Positions 60,201 through 64,000 of a stretch of 64,000 bases of DNA are shown piece by piece. The DNA comes from Trileptium ribeirensis (Eukaryota > Nematoda > Enoplea > Enoplida > Thoracostomopsidae). The translations under genes were made by a program, and so were the position numbers. The notes under the pieces are model-generated. The model saw only the letters and a program-made list of their open reading frames with translations. It made no database searches and was not told where the DNA came from. How positions within the stretch are numbered: position 1 is the stretch's first letter; the number at the start of each line of letters is the position of its first letter. Location: positions 62,001-126,000 of the forward strand of contig JASANE010004949.1 of the NCBI GenBank assembly GCA_030248225.1, given 5' to 3'.

Positions 60201-61994
60201 TTTTGTTTTTCGATTACGGCTCCGGTTCTGGATTTATAGGGTTTAAGGTACGGGGGTATGGCGTCCAATGTTTCCTCGACCCAAAATATGAAAATTTGTT
60301 CTGGCGTCTTGGGCGGCTGATAAGTTTCCTCTGGGGGTTCTCGGGCATGGCAAACTCATTGCCGGTGTTAGTTTTGTTCTAACTTGTGTGGCATTGTGTG
60401 ATATCCACATGCATATCGACGTATGCTATCGAGACCTGATTGTCTGTGCAAGCAAAAGGCGTAGGTGTACCTATGCTTCACTATGTTCTGCATTCTCTAT
60501 AGAGTTACTAGTTTTACAGGTCAACCCGATTATAGCGCTCAGTGGGCCGAATACTATCGTTCGCTCGGAATGCACGATCAGGCTCAAATTATTGAGCAGC
60601 AAGCGAAAGCGAATCAAGCAGTCGCTGCAGCCGCTGCCGTCCAACAGCAGCAACAACAACAACAAACAACCGCTGCAGTATCTCAACCCCAGGTAAGACT
60701 ATGTGTCATTGATATTCACATCATCATTTTCGCCGTTTTCTGTTTGTTGGAAACGTGTTGGTTTGCATGTGGTAAAAAGCGCAATTATACTGCAGCATCA
60801 GCGCTTATTTGAAAGTATAGAAGTTAAAAAAGAAAAAATCGTGACCCTCGCACTGAACCGTCACCACTATACGGAACTTTGACCGGTATGATCTAGCCGA
60901 CTGCGCCGCAACAGTTTTGCTAATGGCACATTAAAGCAGTTCACCGCTGGAGGGTCATTTCGAGATTACGAGGCGTCCACATAAATTTCGGCAGACTTAA
61001 GATGATATATAGTTCGCAATCTCTTCTAGACCTGGCTTGGCCAAACTACCAAAATTCCTGTGGGTTTCCAGTTCGGAACTGGGGGGGGGGCGAATAAAAC
61101 TGCGGGTGATTGCGCCAGTTTATCTGGGACAGTATAAAGTACTGTAACTGTCGGAAAACGCAAAAATGTGTAATCTAAAGACTTATTTATATATGTCCAA
61201 AAAGGAAAATGTAAGGAATTTTTTGGCTTGCTGGGGAAAATTTGGTTAGTTTTATCCTATTCTGGCGCAACTCTCAGCCTATATTGACGCACTTTGGCGT
61301 TAATTTCCCGTAGATGTTCTCCCACCCCATTGGCACGAAACCACTCATGTTCAACTGATTCCACGATTTGTTAATTTTCTTAAATTTATGTTTTCTGTGT
61401 ATATGTTAAATATTTTTAAATATTAATAACTGCTAAATATTTTAGGCATTAATAGCTACAATTTACAATATTGAAACACCGTTAAACACTAGCCTTAAAA
61501 TATTATAGGCTTAGTTAGAATTAAAAATACATGGAAATTTGAAATAAGTAGTATTATTATAGAAAAGTTTATTTCCTCCACGCACTGAAAATTCCCTGGA
61601 ATGATCCTGGGAATTCACCACCAATGTTTTCATCCAAAATTTTCTAAAGGCTCTGTACAGGCCGCCTAAGCGCTCGGCTGTTGGGCTTATGAGATTACTC
61701 TATCCAATTCTTTTAGCGCCGTTCGCATTGCTTAGTGGACCACAATTGTGAACAGCATCGGACAGACAAGAATCCTATCTCGCGCCAGATTTGACTTCAT
61801 ACGGAGCCTACGCATAACATATATATACATGCAATTCTATATGTTTTAAGATTTTTGTGTTAATATGATGGTTTATACGTACATGTGCGAATACCTTTAT
61901 GTTTCTGTACATTAAGGCAACCTACACCTATCCTCAACAGCAGGCCGTTCATCCTGGCATTCCCGTTCAGCAAGCGTATCAACACCAGTATTAA
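24223..61994 (+). CDS. Far upstream element-binding protein (FUBP/KHSRP/Psi family), four KH domains
   Basis: The CDS is join(24223..24281, 30950..31021, 36375..36432, 36908..37103, 38957..39055, 42084..42179, 43305..43410, 48681..48781, 49251..49374, 55464..56029, 58762..58951, 60520..60692, 61917..61994). The 13 exons chain with correct phase at every junction into 638 codons plus TAA. Numbering from the first whole codon: KH1 about 11-75 (GRGG), KH2 105-172 (GKGG), KH3 194-262 (GKGG), KH4 284-350 (GRGG), then a Gly/Pro/Gln-rich region and two Tyr-rich motifs (about 475-492 and 557-572) like the FUBP activation motif. FUBPs bind single-stranded DNA and RNA in the nucleus and act in transcription, splicing and decay. 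Human FUBP1 is 644 aa, so only an N-terminal segment is missing; candidate exons lie at 13252 and 13962. Confidence 0.95.
24404..25225 (+). mobile_element. Long inverted-repeat element LIR-1, left arm
   Basis: This arm is the reverse complement, with visible divergence, of 27205-28120. Matching landmarks are CGGAGATGGAGAAG, GTAAACAGGACTTC, CAACGTAAACCGATATGGAC, TTCCGATTCGAC and CTGACTATCAGTTTTGCTGC. It carries no open frame for a transposase. Together the arms bound a 3.7-kb foldback-type element. Confidence 0.85.
25680..26960 (+). repeat. Tandem array of ~350-bp units (family S350), inside LIR-1
   Basis: About three and a half units are marked by 'attttgggtcgagg' near 25900, 26247 and 26603. 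Each contains 'gcaatgagtttcYcatgcc', 'aagtgaaaMtttcagcYgcc', 'gcatcggcattt', 'tttactatgaaataaaa' and 'aaccatgg'. Reverse-orientation units lie at 59480-60390 and a fragment at 49010-49110. Confidence 0.9.
27205..28120 (-). mobile_element. Long inverted-repeat element LIR-1, right arm
   Basis: Reverse complement of 24404-25225. Landmarks are GCAGCAAAACTGATAGTCAG at about 27211 (inner end), GAATCGGAATAAAA, GTCCATATCGGTTTACGTTG, GAAGTCCTGTTTAC and CATCTCCGTATTCATT (outer end). The minus-strand frame 27821-28048 merely follows the arm. Confidence 0.85.
28340..28625 (+). repeat. S350 repeat unit, single copy outside LIR-1
   Basis: One unit has the same order of landmarks as the array at 25.7-26.9 kb ('gcaatgagctgcctatg', 'cagtgaaacttctcagccgc', 'attttgggtcgtgg', 'tatcggcatttatca', 'ttactatgaaataaaac'). 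It is preceded by 'gggtcc' motifs also seen at about 26890-26950. Confidence 0.85.
28992..29054. repeat. Hairpin of two CCGGAATTCCGG palindromes
   Basis: AACCGGAATTCCGG (28992-29005) and CCGGAATTCCGGTT (29036-29049) form a perfect 14-bp inverted repeat, and each arm contains its own 12-bp palindrome. It sits immediately before the left arm of LIR-2. Confidence 0.85.
29058..29430 (+). mobile_element. Inverted-repeat element LIR-2, left arm
   Basis: This arm pairs with 30505-30887 in reverse orientation. Shared blocks (complement in the right arm) include 'catttatttgcttaatgg', 'ctggagacatgtcgttggt', 'actgtactgtacaa', 'aatgcgcttttgagcac', 'ggtaatgtttacag' and 'agcgcttgaa'. The arms are about 375-385 bp with clear divergence. 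A further copy of this arm lies at 33830-34200. Confidence 0.85.
30505..30887 (-). mobile_element. Inverted-repeat element LIR-2, right arm
   Basis: Reverse complement of 29058-29430; landmarks are CTGTAAACATTACCATA, GTACAGTACAGT, ACCAACGACATGTCTCCAG and CCATTAAGCAAATAAATG. It ends about 60 bp upstream of the KH1 exon at 30950, overlapping the likely branch-point neighbourhood of that intron. Confidence 0.85.
30950..31021 (+). CDS. FUBP exon 2: KH1 GxxG loop
   Basis: The acceptor is TTGCATTTCAG and the donor GTGGTA (weaker than consensus). TT completes the split Val, then 23 codons begin IGRGGEQITNIQAQSSC and end QLAP, with a trailing G. IGRGGEQI is the KH1 signature of FUBP1/2/3. It joins AC of the next exon to give Asp, as in the family (APD). 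Confidence 0.96.
33830..34200 (-). repeat. Third copy of the LIR-2 arm
   Basis: Same orientation as the right arm of LIR-2: 'aaacattaccatac', 'gtgataaagtgaaa', 'gatcagg', 'tgatccgttcactagttt', 'ttgcactaac', 'gtacagcgataata' follow in the same order. No partner in opposite orientation was found nearby. Confidence 0.65.
35575..35959. mobile_element. MITE type 1, copy a
   Basis: The termini are inverted: ACTGGCCTGTCCACAG on the left, CTGTGGACAGGCCA on the right. The interior has G runs near both ends (for example 35605-35612 and about 35921-35934) and a central 'aaaacaatattttagcattataaat' shared with copy b. It is about 385 bp and non-coding; the frames 35504-35740 and 35781-36026 are artefacts. 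Confidence 0.9.
35961..36139. mobile_element. MITE type 2, copy a
   Basis: This 179-bp element starts TACAGTACTCGCCAAAAATG and ends with the complement of TACAGTACCCGCCAAAAATG. It is flanked by TA, has 'gcgagcgagc' runs next to each terminus and an A/T-rich centre. TA flanks and CAGT ends suggest a Tc1/mariner-related non-autonomous element. It adjoins MITE-1 copy a with one base between. Confidence 0.9.
36375..36432 (+). CDS. FUBP exon 3: KH1 C-terminal part
   Basis: The acceptor is TTTTTTCAG and the donor GTATGT. AC, 18 codons and GA read GTGTTHRMATLTGSRQAI. The xxRMATLTGSxQAI string matches the beta2/beta3 strand and last helix of FUBP KH1 (known: ERSCMLTGTPESVQ). Confidence 0.94.
36433..36907 (+). 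other. FUBP short intron (475 bp)
   Basis: One of only two introns under 0.5 kb in the gene. It starts GTATGT and ends ACTTTTAG. No repeat is recognised in it. Confidence 0.8.
36908..37103 (+). CDS. FUBP exon 4: KH1 end, linker, KH2 start
   Basis: The acceptor is GTACTTTTAG and the donor GTTCGT. A leading base plus 65 codons encode the final KH1 helix (AKELMNNIISKG), a Gly/Pro/Met linker (TGSMSGPAGIPAGMVG) and the KH2 start (RVEEMLLPGMKVGLVIGKGG). The KH2 GKGG loop is intact. Retention of the next intron would extend the frame only to about 37265. Confidence 0.96.
37104..38956 (+). other. FUBP intron with 166-bp tandem array
   Basis: A 1,853-bp intron. About half of it (37845-38870) is a six-copy tandem array. 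Just before the array, about 37675-37790 carries 'gtgacacgcataactca', a head segment also found near 45405 ahead of another tandem array of related sequence. Confidence 0.8.
37845..38870 (+). repeat. 166-bp tandem array, six copies
   Basis: 'tataagactaagtataatat' begins at 37901, 38068, 38233, 38386, 38553 and 38719, giving periods of 167, 165, 153, 167 and 166 bp. Units share 'gtccacaaacgcatgt', 'gtccgatttgggctcatttt' and 'attacactaaaacggcaat'. Units are highly similar. The open frames at 38122-38331 and 38608-38802 are the same repeat read in frame. Confidence 0.96.
38957..39055 (+). CDS. FUBP exon 5: KH2 core
   Basis: The acceptor is CATTGCTAG and the donor GTAAAC. It is 33 codons in phase 0: EELGVRMVVIQDSNN followed by DKPLRIIGPPDKVE. 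This matches FUBP KH2 after the GxxG loop (known: ERAGVKMVMIQDGP...DKPLRITGDPYKV). Confidence 0.97.
39056..42083 (+). other. FUBP intron (3.0 kb)
   Basis: The intron holds a 131-bp tandem repeat (39713-40110). The rest has no recognised family. The phase-0 boundaries on both sides need no extra exon. Confidence 0.7.
39713..40110 (+). repeat. ~131-bp tandem repeat, three copies
   Basis: CAGGCGAGCTCTATGAGG occurs at 39741 and 39872 (131 bp apart). A third, more diverged unit at about 39985-40110 repeats 'aaagagcccaacagtagagaacatcctt' and 'gggtcactgatgctagcagagtata' from the first. The 131-bp period is not a multiple of three, so the frames through it are not a repeat protein. Confidence 0.85.
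42084..42179 (+). CDS. FUBP exon 6: KH2 last helix and KH2-KH3 linker
   Basis: The acceptor is TTGTTTTCAG and the donor GTAAAT. It is 32 codons in phase 0 starting TARQKVMEVLSAKDKMG and ending DQKSMAE. TARQKVMEVL corresponds to the KH2 helix (known: QQAKEMVLELI), and the tail runs into KH3 VIVPR of the next exon. Confidence 0.95.
42180..43304 (+). other. FUBP intron (1.1 kb)
   Basis: A CpG-rich stretch at about 42750-43170 begins 'cttttgtcaagtcaggtcacga' and ends 'ttcgtgattttgacaaaaag', a loose inverted pair. It may be a degraded short element. Nothing else is recognised. Confidence 0.5.
43305..43410 (+). CDS. FUBP exon 7: KH3 first half
   Basis: The acceptor is TGTGTTTTCAG and the donor GTATGT. 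It is 35 codons plus one base: VIVPRIAVGVIIGKGGEMIR then KIQQDSDARVQFKLG. This is the FUBP KH3 signature (known: FxVPRxxVGVVIGRxGEMIKKIQxDAGVRIQFK). Confidence 0.97.
43525..44110 (+). repeat. ~170-bp tandem units, left part of composite inverted structure
   Basis: 'gatcgagcggttg.ggagat' recurs at 43573 and 43745, with diverged forms near 43915 and 44073 (spacings about 172, 170 and 160 bp). The reverse complement of the unit is found at 45560-45980. Confidence 0.8.
44200..44385 (+). repeat. Composite inverted structure, left inner arm
   Basis: 'gctatcgcacgaa', 'gttgagttgtgcgtgttac', 'gaattcatcgtttcgctcg' and 'tttcagtcactcactca' recur as their complements, in reverse order, at 45310-45460. 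Confidence 0.7.
44929..45297. mobile_element. MITE type 1, copy b (most complete)
   Basis: The termini are perfect: ACTGGCCTGTCCACAG and CTGTGGACAGGCCAGT, flanked by ATA on both sides (a 3-bp, or TATA, target duplication). Length is 369 bp. It is very similar to copy a and is nested between the arms of the composite inverted structure, so it inserted later. Confidence 0.95.
45310..45980 (-). repeat. Composite inverted structure, right arm with ~150-180-bp tandem units
   Basis: The inner arm (45310-45460) is the complement of 44200-44385. Beyond it are about three units marked by 'caaccactggagcgatt' at 45758 and 'caaccagtggagcgatt' at 45908, the complement of the 43.5-44.1-kb units. Units also share 'gattgggctcat.ttgttcaga' with the 166-bp array at 37.8-38.9 kb. 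Confidence 0.75.
46300..47640. other. Unclassified intronic block
   Basis: More G/C-rich than its surroundings, with no open frame of 60 codons and no internal repeats that I can see. It stands apart from the repeat-dense sequence around it. An LTR or a conserved non-coding element are both possible; nothing in the sequence decides. Confidence 0.3.
48087..48237. repeat. 24-26-bp CpG-rich minisatellite, about six copies
   Basis: Units read roughly 'gaaattgcgttcgtgcgcatgcggac', for example at 48087, 48113, 48162, 48188 and 48214, with lengths of 24-26 bp. Open frames on both strands (48051-48293 and 48026-48377) are consequences of the repeat. Confidence 0.75.
48681..48781 (+). CDS. FUBP exon 8: KH3 second half
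   Basis: The acceptor is TTGTCATTGCAG and the donor GTTAGT. Two bases plus 33 codons start DVNGSERTAVLTGTTEQIAR and end MIKDLVEQAV. This matches KH3 beta2, beta3 and the last helix (known: ERIAQIxGPPDRCxHAAxIINDLLxxx). The junction G|AA makes Glu. Confidence 0.96.
48782..49250 (+). other. FUBP short intron (469 bp) with S350 fragment
   Basis: About 49010-49200 is a reverse-orientation fragment of S350 plus its tail: 'gggttttcggacatgagaaac', 'gctggtgttagttttgtt', 'catatcgacgtatgatatcgag'. The same order occurs at 60330-60470. Confidence 0.75.
49251..49374 (+). CDS. FUBP exon 9: KH3-KH4 linker and KH4 start
   Basis: The acceptor is TTGGTTTTACAG and the donor GTGAGT. It is 41 codons plus one base: a linker starting IKAGGLTQPVAS, containing MSGGGGPREE, then IFYMHVPATKTGLVIGR. 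This is KH4 beta1 and helix 1 (known: FxVPxxKTGLIIGKGGExIK). The intron falls inside the GxxG loop, splitting GRG|G. Confidence 0.97.
49905..50197. mobile_element. MITE type 1, copy c
   Basis: The left end is CTGGCCTGTCCACAG and the degraded right end is 'cactgtgtggaaaggcagg'. It is shorter (about 293 bp) and more diverged than copies a and b but keeps 'gtggtaattaatgtttaaaa' and 'ttggccgag'. Confidence 0.85.
50640..51190 (+). repeat. ~160-bp tandem repeat, about four copies
   Basis: TTTCTCTGTCATTGTGTTTG starts at 50824 and 50984 (160 bp apart). Diverged forms 'atttcgctgtaagctc' near 50653 and 'atttcgctatcagctc' near 51143 mark the outer units. Other shared strings are 'cacttaaattaattttggct', 'ggatagcctaa' and 'tttggctctt'. 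Confidence 0.88.
52811..52878. mobile_element. MITE type 2 remnant
   Basis: 'cgagcgagttcgcg' followed by 'gagagtgacagtaatttttggcgggcaccgta' matches the right half of MITE-2 copy a. No left end was found. Confidence 0.6.
53729..54006. mobile_element. MITE type 5, G/C-run core
   Basis: Terminal inverted repeats of about 45 bp start TTAGGGAAGAGTATGACACT on the left and end CATATTATTCCCTAA on the right, with CACATGTTAGCCCGTG / CACGGGCTAACATGTG matching perfectly. The core has G and C runs (a C run near 53880-53891 and several GGGGG). CCTTGGTATTATTAAGA and CCTTGGAATTATTAAGA flank the element. Confidence 0.9.
54180..55010 (+). repeat. 417-bp tandem duplication, two copies
   Basis: TGAGTGGTTAATTAGTAATT occurs at 54321 and 54738, exactly 417 bp apart. 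Near-identical flanks run from 'ttttctgtc' to 'caagctccgctcacaaa'. The two copies differ at few positions, so this is a recent duplication. The unit begins with a 'gtccgtccgttcggtcc...ctgaaccgatttt' module. Confidence 0.95.
55025..55168. mobile_element. MITE type 2, copy b
   Basis: It starts 'ccgccaaaaatgattgtcgctcgctcgagactcgc' and ends 'ctagtactgta', with the same interior 'aaatttgttctaaaaatagaattt' as copy a in the opposite orientation. Confidence 0.8.
55464..56029 (+). CDS. FUBP exon 10: KH4 core, Pro/Gln-rich region, first Tyr-rich motif
   Basis: The acceptor is TTTACACTAG and the donor GTACGC. Two bases and 188 codons, the longest exon. It opens GGENIRQINTESGAHVELSR, then IFVIKGNAQTIHHAQHLI, completing KH4 as in FUBPs (GxNIxxINxQSGAHVELxR). 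About 140 residues rich in Gln, Pro, Gly, His and Met follow, and it ends HDPNAATWAAYYQQYYQQ, a FUBP Tyr-rich motif. Antisense frames of 161 and 176 codons over this exon follow its codon bias and are not genes. Confidence 0.97.
56853..57185. mobile_element. MITE type 1, copy d (degraded right end)
   Basis: The left end CTGGCCTGTCCACAACCCTC and interior 'ctataaaacgagatttta', 'gtaattaatgttt' and 'cacgaacatgggggatttgg' match copies a-c. The right terminus is eroded ('ccacgattgtggg'). Confidence 0.75.
57600..57905 (+). repeat. Dispersed repeat R1, partial copy 3
   Basis: It shares 'gaatccaacttgactat', 'ttcaaggattttacggtcc', 'gttttcatttgttt', 'gctgaatacgatggtttt' and 'gttata' modules with copies 1 and 2. 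Confidence 0.6.
58762..58951 (+). CDS. FUBP exon 11: Ala/Pro/Gln-rich linker
   Basis: The acceptor is ATATTTTTCAG and the donor GTAAAC. It is 63 codons plus one base: HGYASAGQPHPGQPAGAPAG at the start and SSQPTINPVT at the end. Low-complexity Ala, Pro, Gly and Gln, as in the region between FUBP Tyr-rich motifs. The phases on both sides fit uniquely. Alternative open frames on both strands are shadows of the G/C-rich composition. Confidence 0.92.
58952..60519 (+). other. FUBP intron (1.6 kb) with reversed S350 array
   Basis: The first 0.5 kb is unremarkable. 59480-60470 is a reverse-orientation S350 array plus tail that reaches to within 50 bp of the next exon. Confidence 0.8.
59480..60470 (-). 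repeat. S350 tandem array, reverse orientation
   Basis: Units are marked by 'ggttcctcgactcaaaatttgaaaatttgttctg' near 59545 and 59908 and a diverged form near 60272 (period about 364 bp). It ends with the family tail 'catatcgacgtatgctatcgag'. The same tail closes the fragment at 49.0-49.2 kb, and its complement opens the array at about 25600. Open frames here (59593-59823, 59875-60090, 60158-60382) are parts of the repeat. Confidence 0.92.
60520..60692 (+). CDS. FUBP exon 12: second Tyr-rich motif and poly-Gln
   Basis: The acceptor is CTAGTTTTACAG and the donor GTAAGA. Two bases and 57 codons: GQPDYSAQWAEYYRSLG is the FUBP Tyr-rich activation motif (known: PDYTKAWEEYYKK). It is followed by a helix-like QAQIIEQQAKANQAV, five Ala and a run of eight Gln encoded by mixed CAG/CAA. 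A second open frame (60388-60696) overlaps and is an artefact. Confidence 0.96.
60693..61916 (+). other. FUBP last intron
   Basis: About 61028-61340 is a copy of dispersed repeat R2. About 61380-61560 is very A/T-rich with repeated 'aaatatt'. The acceptor is CTGTACATTAAG. Confidence 0.7.
61028..61340 (+). repeat. Dispersed repeat R2, copy 2
   Basis: Matches 23085-23475 in order of landmarks (see that entry). It includes a G run at 61079-61090. Confidence 0.6.
61917..61994 (+). CDS. FUBP terminal coding exon
   Basis: It follows an AAG acceptor and gives 25 codons in phase 0: ATYTYPQQQAVHPGIPVQQA then YQHQY and TAA at 61992-61994. A Tyr/Gln/Pro-rich end is usual for FUBP proteins. The acceptor lacks the preferred C before AG, but the phase and composition fit well. 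Confidence 0.9.
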   Translation, partial: ATYTYPQQQAVHPGIPVQQAYQHQY

Positions 61995-62200
61995 CGCTGA
62001 ATGTGGTTCGACTACTGAGCTGTGTAATGTCTATTTGGTGAGTAAATTGACATCTTAGTAAAGCGTATTACTATATTCTAGTTTTTTCATACACCACCAC
62101 GAATATGAATATTTCAAATCGTTGCTATAAAATTCACAATGTGTCTTTTTTAAATTTTGTATTAATGTTAGACGCATAGGGAACCGGCACAGTGTTGATA
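61995..62200 (+). other. FUBP 3' UTR (approximate)
   Basis: No canonical AATAAA occurs in the first kilobase after the stop. The best signal is TATAAA at 62126-62131, a known weaker variant, with a G/T- and T-rich 'gtgtcttttttaaattttgt' just downstream. The extent is inferred. Confidence 0.4.
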
Positions 62201-62670
62201 TGCCATTCTAGACGTGCTCCGCAGTAAACTGATTTTTGCTGTATTTCTGCGTCAGTTACTGCATTCTATTTTTCCAGTCGAAAGCAATACATTATCGTTT
62301 AATGGTTGTAGTTGTTATTAGCTCGAAATAAGACTAGCTGCTGTTGCGTTGAGTAGCGACACTTTCATTTACATCACCGCCGAGGGAATACATTAAGCAC
62401 AAAGTTTGCATAAAGCTTCTTGTGAAATTGATCATAGTATTGTATGGATATGATTTTAGATATGTCGATCTATATCTACACGGTGAATAGCTGCATAAAG
62501 TGTTATTCATGAGTGAAGGACTCGCAAATGGTGGCCTCCCTTCTCAACACTAGAAGTGAGGAACTAAAAATTCCAGAAAACCTGGAATTTGCACAGAAAG
62601 TTAGAAAAAATTCATTTTGGTTGGGTGTGAGGATAAAATGAGCACCACATTGTCATAGTGGGTGAAAGTT

Positions 62671-62991
62671 ATAGTTACATTCAAAATTAAGTGCTTATAA
62701 AATTGAACGCAGAAGAAATCGAAAACGCTATTGATCAATCTTCGTTTAATCGAAATTCGTTAAACGAAAGCTTACATTTTTAAATATTTTTTATTTCAAC
62801 ACAATCGAAATTTGTTAAATTAAACGCGAACTAACATTTTTTATTAAATTATTTTTTTATTTTGACGCAATCGAAATTTGTTAATTTAATCGACTTTCGT
62901 TTAAACGATCGATTCTCGTGTAAACGCAAAAGTTCCAAATCGAACGAAGCTTCGATCGATTTTTGAGCACTTAATTCTGATTGTAACTGTA
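62671..62991. mobile_element. MITE type 4
   Basis: About 320 bp. The left end is TAGTTACATTCAAAATTAAG followed by TGCT, and the right end is the complement of TACAGTTACAATCAGAATTA followed by AGTGCT. The interior has repeated 'aatcgaaatt.gttaa' / 'tttaatcga' strings. No open frame. Confidence 0.85.
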
Positions 62992-63249
62992 GCACTTGAG
63001 GTCCACAAAATTTGGAGAAAGCCAGTAAATCGCATAATATGTCATATTTGTCGCGGATACTTCTGGGATCTTTGGTTTATCCAGATTCACTTTCAGTCCA
63101 CCTCACTTAATAATATACGGGCGCTCGTGTGAACTCAATGTATATACTTGTCCTAGACAATACTCTAAGTACCATAGCTATTTAAGTTCTTACCTAGGTA
63201 CAGAAAGCGAGAATCGTGTTGTGACAATTTTATGTGTTGCGATCAAGGC

Positions 63250-64000
63250 ATTAAGAATATAATAGGGTTTTCAGAACGCTGAATGCAATGATTTCGTTAT
63301 CTAAAGTCAAGCACATTTTCATCATGCCTTTTCACACTTTTCAAAGTGTTACGATCGTGATACCGATTTCGAAAACTGAGCTCTCCAAATTGGGATGGCT
63401 GGCATTTTTCGGTTCCCCCTGGTTCAGAACAGGTGCCTCACGGTTCATGTCCTCTGGAAAAATTTTGGGCTCACCCCGGTTCACCGCCTCTAGGCAGATT
63501 TTTTGTTTCCAATCAGTCCAAAGTACATAAAATTTAATCAAAATTTGTGCTAAACTTCCTTTCTGAAGCCAAAAATTTAACAAATTTTGTCAAAATTTAT
63601 TTCAAAATAGCTTTTTCTGTCCAAGTTTTTGCAGTGTTTGCCACTATTTTTAATCATCTTCTCTTGGCAAAATGTTCCATGCCAAAATCAGGCGCCATTC
63701 GGGTCGGAACCAGCCCCCTCAACGGTTCTTGCTTCCTGGCAAAATTTTCAGCGAATGGAGAGCCCAGCAAAATGTAGTCTGCCTTCAAAAATTTGGCTAC
63801 GTATTGCGTATAGGGCATGGAGAATGGTCTGTATATAGGTCTTTCGGCATGCTTAATACGATTGTTCGGTTATCTAGAGACCACAAATACGTTTATTTCA
63901 TGGTTTCTTCGAGGTTTTCAGTGGGTTTAGGGTCAGCCAACCGGATTTCCAGAATATAGCATGTCTTCTCTAGCCGAATCGAAGATAGCGAAGTTTCCAC
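63250..64000 (+). repeat. Dispersed repeat R1, copy 4 (runs off the window)
   Basis: The modules 'ggtttcagaacgctgaatgcaatgattt...ttatctaa', 'aatggtctgtatataggtctttcggcatgcttaatacgat', 'ggttatctagagacc' and 'gtgggtttagggtcagcc' match the other copies. The middle (63400-63780) carries 'ggttc...cctc' modules not seen in copies 1 and 2. Open frames here are unsupported. Confidence 0.6.

Overview
This is animal (metazoan) nuclear DNA, about 60-65% A+T by eye. Two spliced RNA-binding-protein genes lie head to tail on the + strand, both with short GT-AG exons in long, repeat-filled introns. I cannot name the species. The protein features (PTBP RRM4; FUBP with four KH domains and Tyr-rich C-terminal motifs), the intron sizes (about 0.5-6.7 kb) and the many short inverted-repeat transposons fit an invertebrate or basal chordate. 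There are no bacterial genes, operons or CRISPR arrays.

Region 1 (1-4.6 kb): the last three coding exons of a polypyrimidine-tract-binding protein gene (PTBP/hephaestus family). They encode most of RRM4 and the C-terminus (stop at 3903-3905), followed by a 3' UTR with a Pumilio-type motif and two AATAAA signals.

Region 2 (4.6-24.2 kb): spacer plus, probably, the 5' part of the second gene. It holds dispersed repeats, a short inverted-repeat element (12.69-12.89 kb), a TA microsatellite, a badly decayed minus-strand retroelement candidate (about 17.8-22.1 kb) and a minus-strand tRNA-Ala(UGC)-like gene. Two candidate N-terminal exons (13252-13303 and 13962-14058) join in phase to the first certain exon.

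Region 3 (24.2-62.0 kb): a far-upstream-element-binding protein gene (FUBP/KHSRP/Psi family). Thirteen certain exons chain without a phase error into 638 codons plus stop: KH1-KH4, each with an intact GxxG loop, then a Gly/Pro/Gln-rich region with two FUBP Tyr-rich motifs. The first coding exon is not settled. Its introns hold long inverted repeats (24.4-28.1, 29.06-30.89 and 43.5-46.0 kb), tandem arrays (units of about 25, 131, 160, 166, 170, 350 and 417 bp) and several families of short inverted-repeat elements.

Region 4 (62-64 kb): FUBP 3' flank with one more short inverted-repeat element and a copy of a repeat family also seen at 1.3 and 7.4 kb, running off the end of the window.

Both genes encode nuclear RNA/ssDNA-binding regulators: PTBP in splicing and mRNA fate, FUBP in MYC-type transcription control and mRNA processing. 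They are separate transcription units. No novel multi-gene system is visible; the unusual content is the layered repeat structure of the introns.
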